Assembly: GCF_001039355.2 (NCBI RefSeq)
Contig: NW_019774014.1
Span: 97,671-161,670, forward strand
DNA length: 64,000 bases
Direction: 5' to 3'
Origin: Lingula anatina
Taxonomy: Eukaryota > Brachiopoda > Lingulata > Lingulida > Lingulidae
The translations under genes were made by a program, and so were the position numbers. Below the pieces are notes generated by a model. That model was given only the letters and a program-made list of their open reading frames with translations. It was not told the origin of the DNA and searched no databases. Shown here in pieces: positions 57,327 to 64,000 of the stretch (within the stretch, counting starts at the first letter, position 1; each line of letters opens with the position of its first letter).

Positions 57327-59287
57327 TTTTCTTCTAGTGAGAGAGGGTGGGGGAATACATTAAATATTTTGTTTGGAACAGGTCTGGGGCTACACCACTT
57401 GTACCTGCTTTCATCTATTGGAGGATATTATACTGTATATTTCACCACCTGCAATATATGTAGCAGCTCTTAGCAAATTTTGCATTGGTGTTAATGAGTA
57501 TGCCTGGTTAAAATGGATATAAACTCATAGCACCACTCAAGAGTGACAGAGTTCTTGGGCTCATTAAACACTTGATAAAAAAAAAAATGAATCTTCCTTT
57601 CAACCCTTGATGGATTCAGGCAAATATTGCTTATTGTTCTCCATAAGTGTACCAGTAGAATGGGTTCAAGCATAGTCTCTCTAGCCTGACTAGCTCTAGT
57701 ACGTGTATGCCTCAACATCATTGATAATTATTTTTTAGTGACAGGTTCTTCACTCTTTTTACTAATAAACCAGAATAAAAATCAGGTCAGGGTAAAGGCT
57801 AAACAATTCTGGTAAATTTCTGATATGAACAATCTGGTTTGCAAATATCTGCGAAGTAAGTCAAAAATGCTTGAATTAAGCGTACTAAATTTACTAAATT
57901 TAGCACATTCATTCCATATGTATATAAAAAAAGGTTCATTACAAGAGCTTTGACCGATTTCTTGCCAAAATGGCCTTTAATTTCTTTTAGTATTGATTAA
58001 GGCAAATTTATTCATGGCCATTTGTTAAGTGATAAAACAAATTAGTAGTATACTTTATACCCAGGTGTTGTGTACATGAACTGTACCTGTGTTGCGTGTA
58101 TTAAACCTCTGGTAAACTTTACTAGAACATTGGGATGTATTGTGCTAAAAATGTGAAATTTCCATCGCTTAAAAAATTTATTAGTATTTTTAAATGCACG
58201 AATCCAACAAACCCACATTTTGTCACCTTAAACATTATGGAGAGGCCCATTTTCAAGTTTGACAAAATTTTCAAATTGTGGAGGTGGAGAAGGGTTTTCC
58301 GACAAAATTTTCAAGACGGAATAAATTTTCAAGTTTTTACTGTATGACATACAAGGAGCATAACCCAGCACACACAAAGCATTACTCTACATTTGAGACA
58401 CAGATCAATACCACTGAGTCTACAGATGTAGACCAGAAACACCCTGACCCAGNACCCCCCCCCCCCCCCCCCCCGATCTAGGATCATATGCACACCATTT
58501 AGTGATGTCCTCTTGAAAAATCTATGAACAACCACCGCGCAATATGTCTGCAGAAATGCACAGAATGATTTTCATTTACGAAAATGTATATTGTGACTAC
58601 CGAAAAAAGCATGCAACACATTGGTGTAAACAAAATTGCAAACAACATGGAAATCTTTTATTTCTTTTATTCTGCTGTCTGACATCAGAATTTTTTATTT
58701 GATGGAGAAGTAATACCTATCAAACAAATGTAATGAGAGTAATGTATTCATTGTCTTAAAACAACATAATACATTACAACAGACTGGGAAATAATTCAAT
58801 ACTTATCTAAGTTTGCATTTGATGAAGTATAAGCAGATGTTCATTAATGTTATGTGAAATATACCAACACCTTTAGCCTTGTAGGACTGCCAATACTTGA
58901 AACAATTGAAAGAGCACTTACTAATTCCCTATTTAATATCAACTTCATATCTAGCTTTGTTTTTACGAATTTGAACCATATGGTCTATTGGAAAGTCTAA
59001 AAACCAAAGTGCAAGTTGAACAGAGGAATGCATCCATCCTTTGTTTCAATGTCATAACACAAAATATTTAAATTATAATAGTCAAATGTTGGCTTTCCTA
59101 CAAAATAAACCGACATATAAGTCAAACGTGACGAGAATACTTCAACAAAAACATTTCTCCATTTCAAGGTCACACGATGGATATTACTGAACCACGTGAC
59201 CTGTATTTCAACTGTCCTTATGTTTCGTATTTTCATTAACACACTACCATACTTTCAAGAATTTAAATCATTAAAACTTTCTTAAAC

Positions 59288-59440
59288 CTTTTGTAAGTGG
59301 GCTTCGATAACTTGGACGATCTGTGGTGCATACTGCTTGTGATCTTCTGCCAGCATCGTCAGCATGTTGATTAGCGGCTTGCTGTTGCAATTTAGGTCAG
59401 CCAGTGACGATCTGTACTCTTCTACTGCCTCTGTCGCCAT
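59288..59440 (-). CDS. PCF11: Second copy of PCF11 exon 1
   Basis: Encodes the same 51 residues (MATEAVEEYRSSLADL to EAHLQK) with the same GTTTAAG donor as 55548-55700; no coding difference is seen. It has no exon 2 of its own within the segment. If real it would be an alternative first exon; more likely it is the other allele of the same exon. Confidence 0.85.
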
Positions 59441-59890
59441 CTTTTAATCTGTCTTCCCGTTCTTTGGACTTTTGTGTGCCTGTATGGCAATTAAACAAAG
59501 TTATATTTACATCCACATAGTGGTAAACTAACAAAAGGTTGTGACTAAAATATCTTTGGCACAAAAATGGCGTCCTCCTCGAAGTAATGTTAAATCGAGG
59601 TTAAAACGTTTCCCCAACGCTATCTGTTTCCTCACTTGCCATTGGTTCGAATGTAGACAGACTTTACAAAGATTAATTCGACCTCACTTGGGATTGACCA
59701 ATGAATGCAAAGAAAACAAATAGTGTTTTGAAAAAAAAATTGAGGTTTACTAAATAATGATAGAAACATTTTCTGTCGTCATTCATTTAGATCTACATTT
59801 TCAGACTTTGACTCAAGAAACATATCGCCTGAAGACGTCTAACCACATCGAGTTGCATTTTGAAAACGCCCAAGCTGGTCTGTCAATGCG

Positions 59891-59898
59891 TGACGTCA
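59891..59898. promoter_or_regulatory. CRE palindrome, second copy of the divergent promoter
   Basis: TGACGTCA, identical in position to 56152-56159 relative to PCF11 exon 1. It is a CREB/ATF-type site by motif. Confidence 0.55.
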
Positions 59899-60625
59899 TG
59901 TTCTATTTTTAGCTCGCAGTGCTGAGGTCAGATTTGTTGTGAACAGTGTGTTGACACTCCGAAAATAAACTTGCAGCCGGACATCCTACCTTTATACTTA
60001 TATTGACCAGCGTCCTGCCACCGTGGATTTTACAACTGCATGGATCATACACGGAGCTGACTCATATGTCAACCCTTTCTTGAAGGATATAAGAGAGTTG
60101 TTACCAACAAACAGTCAAAATTCAAGAAAAGATTGGTAAAGCACCATGAAAGCATAGCGGCACAAAGTCTTGTGGAGAACGCCGATAAAACTGCTGTGAT
60201 TTACAAGTAAGCTTTCACTAAAGCATAGAGGGAGTATGATATAGATTAAAACATTCAGATTGAGGGAACCAATTCATGTGCCTGTACTAAAGCTGCTCCC
60301 TGTAAAATTTATTTCCACCAGTTATACCATGCATTTGCAGTGTACTAGTATTCAAATGGTTATAGAAGTTTTGGAAATGACAGCCTGCAGATAAGAATTA
60401 TAAAGAATGCATTTTTTTTTGCAAAATACTCAGGTACGGTATCAAACCTTGACCAGTTTCTATATCCCTGTATCAGGACCGAAGAGGAATCCACATAACA
60501 AGTACCAAGCATCTCTTGAACCATTGTTGACCATTGAATTAAATAACTTTAAAATCTACTCAAACTTAGCTCTCCTTTTTTTCAGGATCCCAATGTCTTG
60601 GCCAGTGTCCACATAGCTTTAAGGA

Positions 60626-60712
60626 ATGGAAGACTACAAATACCTGTTTAAGGTAGTACTCATTGGCAATGCTGGAGTTGGAAAGACATGTTTGGTCAGA
60701 CGGTTTACTCAG
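60626..60712 (+). CDS. RAB30: RAB30 first coding exon, second copy (continues beyond window)
   Basis: Same 29 residues as 56889-56975, with the donor GTAATA at 60713. The leader acceptor is at 60585 and the upstream frame MSWPVST at 60593-60616. This copy is the one linked to the downstream intron that runs to the window end, so the remaining RAB30 exons should lie after 64000. Confidence 0.88.
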
Positions 60713-60809
60713 GTAATAAATTACTATTAGAAGTTAAATATGCGCACTTGCATTGGTGTGTGCAAACAGAGGTGTATAATATGATACACTGGTGAATGCA
60801 CACATGCAA

Positions 60810-60849
<40 letters not shown>

Positions 60850-62159
60850 TGGAATTATGGAATATTACCGTTTTTGGCCAGTCACATAATATAAGCTGTG
60901 TAATATAATTTAAATGTTGAATAGAAAATTAAGTTGCAAAGAAAATACTTAAAACTGAGGATGATGTCATATTTTGCTTTTGTGAGTCACAGTGTTCACA
61001 GCCATATAGTAGCTATGTGTGTGTGTGTGTCTTTTCTTCTAGTGAGAGAGGGTGGGGGAATACATTAAATATTTTGTTTGGAACAGGTCTGGGGCTACAC
61101 CACTTGTACCTGCTTTCATCTATTGGAGGATATACTGTATATTTCACCACCTGCAATATATGTAGCAGCTCTTAGCAAATTTTGCATTGGTGTTAATGAG
61201 TATGCCTGGTTAAAATGGATATACTGCAGTAAACTCATAGCACCACTCAAGAGTGACAGAGTTCTTGGGCTCATTAAACACTTGATAAAAAAAAATGAAT
61301 CTTCCTTTCAACCCTTGATGGATTCAGGCAAATATTGCTTATTGTTCTCCATAAGTGTACCAGTAGAATGGGTTCAAGCATAGTCTCTCTAGCCTGACTA
61401 GCTCTAGTACATGTATGCCTCAACATCATTGATAATTATTTTTTAGTGACAGGTTCTTCACTCTTTTTACTAATAAACCAGAATAAAAATCAGGTCAGGG
61501 TAAAGGCTAAACAATTCTGGTAAATTTCTGATATGAACAATCTGGTTTGCAAATATCTGCGAAGTAAGTCAAAAATGCTTGAATTAAGCGTACTAAATTT
61601 ACTAAATTTAGCACATTCATTCCATATGTATATAAAAAAAGGTTCATTACAAGTGCTTTGACCGCTTTCTTGCCAAAATGGCCTTTAATTTCTTTTAGTA
61701 TTGATTAAGCCAAATTTATTCATGGCCATTTGTTAAGAGATAAAACAAATTAGTAGTATACTTTATCCCCAGGTGTTGTGTACATGAACTGTACCTGTGT
61801 TGCGTGTATTAAACCTCTGGTTAAATTTACTAGAACATTGGAATGTATTGTGCTAAAAATGTGAAATTTCCATCGCTTAAAAAATTTATTAGTATTTTTA
61901 AATGCACGAATCCAACAAACCCACATTTTGTCACCTTAAACATTATGGAGAGGCCCATTTTCAAGTTTGACAAAATTTTCAAATTGTGGAGGTGGAGAAG
62001 GGTTTTCCGACAAAATTTTCAAGACGGAATAAATTTTCAAGTTTTCACTGTATGACATACAAGGAGCATAACCCAGCACACACAAAGCATTACTCTACAT
62101 TTGAGACACAGATCAATACCACTGAGTCTACAGATGTAGACCAGAAACACCCTGACCCA

Positions 62160-64000
62160 ATACAATTCTTGCTGATGCCGACTAGCTCCTACTTATAAGT
62201 ACACCCCTGAGATTTTCCCCTGTAGAATTTAGACTAGTTGCAGTGGTAATAATTTTAAGATTATTGCTATCAAGTAGATTCCCTGAATTGATTGCCAATC
62301 CTTGTGGAATATTTAACAAGTGGTGTGATTTTTTATTGCTTTATTTTGATGGGCTATAGTATTTTTGTCTTCACTTTTGATTTAGCCTTGTTACCAAAAA
62401 GTATTGTACCCAGAATTGCAAATTAAAATTTTCTACCAAAATCAGCGAAAAAATGCAAATATGCTCATTATTTTCTAGCCAAACAAAATTATTCCAATCC
62501 ATTGCTGAAATATATAGGTGAACATGCTATGCTGCATGCAACAAATCATCAGTTGAAGTGGTTTTATATGTCTAGATTCAAAGCTGTTAAAATGCCATCA
62601 CTTTTTCTCTATCTTAACTAAATTGGAACAATCATTTTATAGATCCTATAAAGATAAAGTGTATTCAACGTGGTAATTGCATTTCCCATGCATGGACACC
62701 AATACGCAGTTCAGTAAAAAAATTGGTCATTGATGATAGCATTTCTGCCATAAAGCTAATGTAATAGCATAACCCACTCACTGTATGTATTTATGCATGC
62801 ATTTTTTTTCTTTCACCGTTAATATCCTTGGTATTCAGTTTTGCACTCTGTTTTGTATTCTGCTGCCAGCACCATGATAAGTAATGAATGTATAACATAC
62901 ACATTTTGAATAACTACGGTTAACAGCCCTCACATTTCAAGGATTTCTTACCATAAGTACTAGAACTTTGTTTTCAGGCATCTATTGTAAAACACATGAT
63001 AAACTGTTATGCACATGTGGCACTTCTGCCTGCTACAATGTTAATTGTTGTTGAATGAAAATGCCTATGATGCCATTGTGCATTATCATAGAGGTTCATC
63101 ATATTTGAACAGAAAAAGTTAATTATTTATATTACCAGTGGATTTAGGTTTAAGAACAAACCATGTCTGTGTTCTGTGAAACAATTAATATAGCTCCAAT
63201 AAATACTGATATCAAGGATATTTTCAGCTGTGGTTTTGGTGATACAGGATTCCATAGTGACACCCTCGTAGCTCTTAGTATAAAAGTATATACATATCTA
63301 GCTGGTATTCAGTCTCAACAGAAGTGTCAGTATAACCCAACTGTTCAGAACCCAGACAAAATCCATTAGTGTTGCTAAAAGTGGGGATAACTATTGATTT
63401 TTGTCTCTTTGTTTTGTTTGATAAGCAGAGCATTACTCATTGGAACTGGGATGAAACGGAATATTGAAAAAGAGATGATGATTATTATTAGACCAGAAAA
63501 ACAAAAAAATAACCTGTTTAGAAGATCCAGAATTTTTGTTCGTTTTCCACACTGTGTAATGATTCCTATGGGGACAGTACTACCAGACTGTTCCTGGTAA
63601 GAAAACATATGCATGTGGCCATTTGGAGAGGATCAATATCATTGCATATCACCAGTAGGAGTAAGAATTAGAGTCAATTTTTTTAGCAGATCAGTGATTC
63701 ATTTTGCAAAAGACATGATAGTCAGCATTATTGTAGATATGTTTTTGTCCTTATACAGTCGGAGAATAGCTGTAAAGCTAATGTTTCCATTCAATTTGTA
63801 ACCGACATGAAATAAAATTTATTGTATTGTATTGTATTGTATTGTGATTTATATTAAGTCAGATTATAGAGTGTGTGTGTGTGTGTGCATGTGTGTATGT
63901 GCTTGTGTGGCCATTTTTTTTTCTTTTTTTTTTAAGGAGATAGCCAGGCTTGTTGGCTTACTATAAATGTTATTATTATTTTAGCATGCATATTTTGCTT
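62160..64000. other. RAB30 intron, with a possible retrotransposon tail
   Basis: AT-rich, no RAB30 exon found. AATAAAATTTATTGTATTG followed by (ATTGT)n at 63811-63845 resembles the 3' tail of a non-LTR retrotransposon. Open frames at 63163-63369, 63394-63600 and 63613-63801 precede it but show no reverse-transcriptase motif. A (GT)n run is near 63870. Confidence 0.45.

Larger units (their letters stand above)
54706..58452. repeat. Duplicated segment, unit 1 (PCF11-RAB30 promoter region)
   Basis: From a poly-C tract and GATCTAGGATCATATGC to CCAGAAACACCCTGACCCA. It contains PCF11 exon 1, the shared promoter, the RAB30 leader exons and RAB30 coding exon 1. It is almost identical to unit 2 (58454-62159) apart from scattered substitutions, small indels and microsatellite length; exon sequences are identical. 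It is joined to unit 2 by one N and a poly-C run. Confidence 0.9.
58454..62159. repeat. Duplicated segment, unit 2
   Basis: The second copy of 54706-58452, starting in a poly-C run directly after the single N at 58453. It ends where unit 1 ends (CACCCTGACCCA) and continues into unique RAB30 intron sequence. One contig covering the left flank plus unit 1, and one covering unit 2 plus the right flank, would give exactly this pattern. Confidence 0.9.

Noticed and set aside
58135-62198. Identical small frames at 58135-58481 and 61843-62198
   Set aside because: Intronic sequence of the duplicated segment; identity reflects the duplication, not coding constraint.
63163-63801. Three consecutive plus-strand frames before the (ATTGT)n tract
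   Set aside because: Considered as a retrotransposon ORF, but no reverse transcriptase or endonuclease motif is visible and the frames do not join.

Overview
The window is AT-rich animal genomic DNA, almost certainly from a marine invertebrate. Genes are split by GT-AG introns. Introns and spacers carry many microsatellites, poly-C tracts and short foldback elements. The proteins are metazoan: PCF11, RAB30, a stanniocalcin-like hormone and C-type lectin-like receptors. The species cannot be fixed from the sequence; a lophotrochozoan or an invertebrate deuterostome would both fit. All gene models were assembled by hand from reading frames, splice sites and comparison between paralogues.

Layout. 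1-6 kb holds a possible orphan terminal exon, a small secreted PAN-like gene on the minus strand (2122-3029) and a complete four-exon stanniocalcin-like gene (4236-5893). 7.3-37.3 kb is a tandem array of four paralogous genes on the plus strand, here called A (7761-11720), B (13687-17609), C (20546-27504) and D (29178-37266). Each encodes a signal peptide, two C-type-lectin-like domains (each split over two exons), a short Thr/Ser-rich stalk built from small phase-1 exons, one transmembrane exon and a tyrosine-containing cytoplasmic tail. A/B and C/D are two subfamilies with different tails. A and B carry YxxL-x7-YxxL, an ITAM-like spacing on the receptor itself. C has a one-base deletion in a stalk exon and has lost a CTLD cysteine, so it may be decaying. 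The spacers between the genes are also duplicated.

39-55.7 kb is PCF11 on the minus strand (14 exons, about 1950 residues), a subunit of the pre-mRNA cleavage complex. It is head-to-head with RAB30 on the plus strand, of which only the first coding exon lies in the window. The same divergent pair is known in human chromosome 11q14. The shared promoter region, PCF11 exon 1 and RAB30 coding exon 1 are present twice (54.7-58.45 and 58.45-62.16 kb). The join is a poly-C tract with a single N, which looks like two allelic contig ends that were not merged. A second join of the same kind lies at 38.7-39.0 kb.

Mobile DNA. At least five families of short inverted-repeat elements can be seen. Three insertions are supported by an empty site in a paralogous gene copy plus a target-site duplication.
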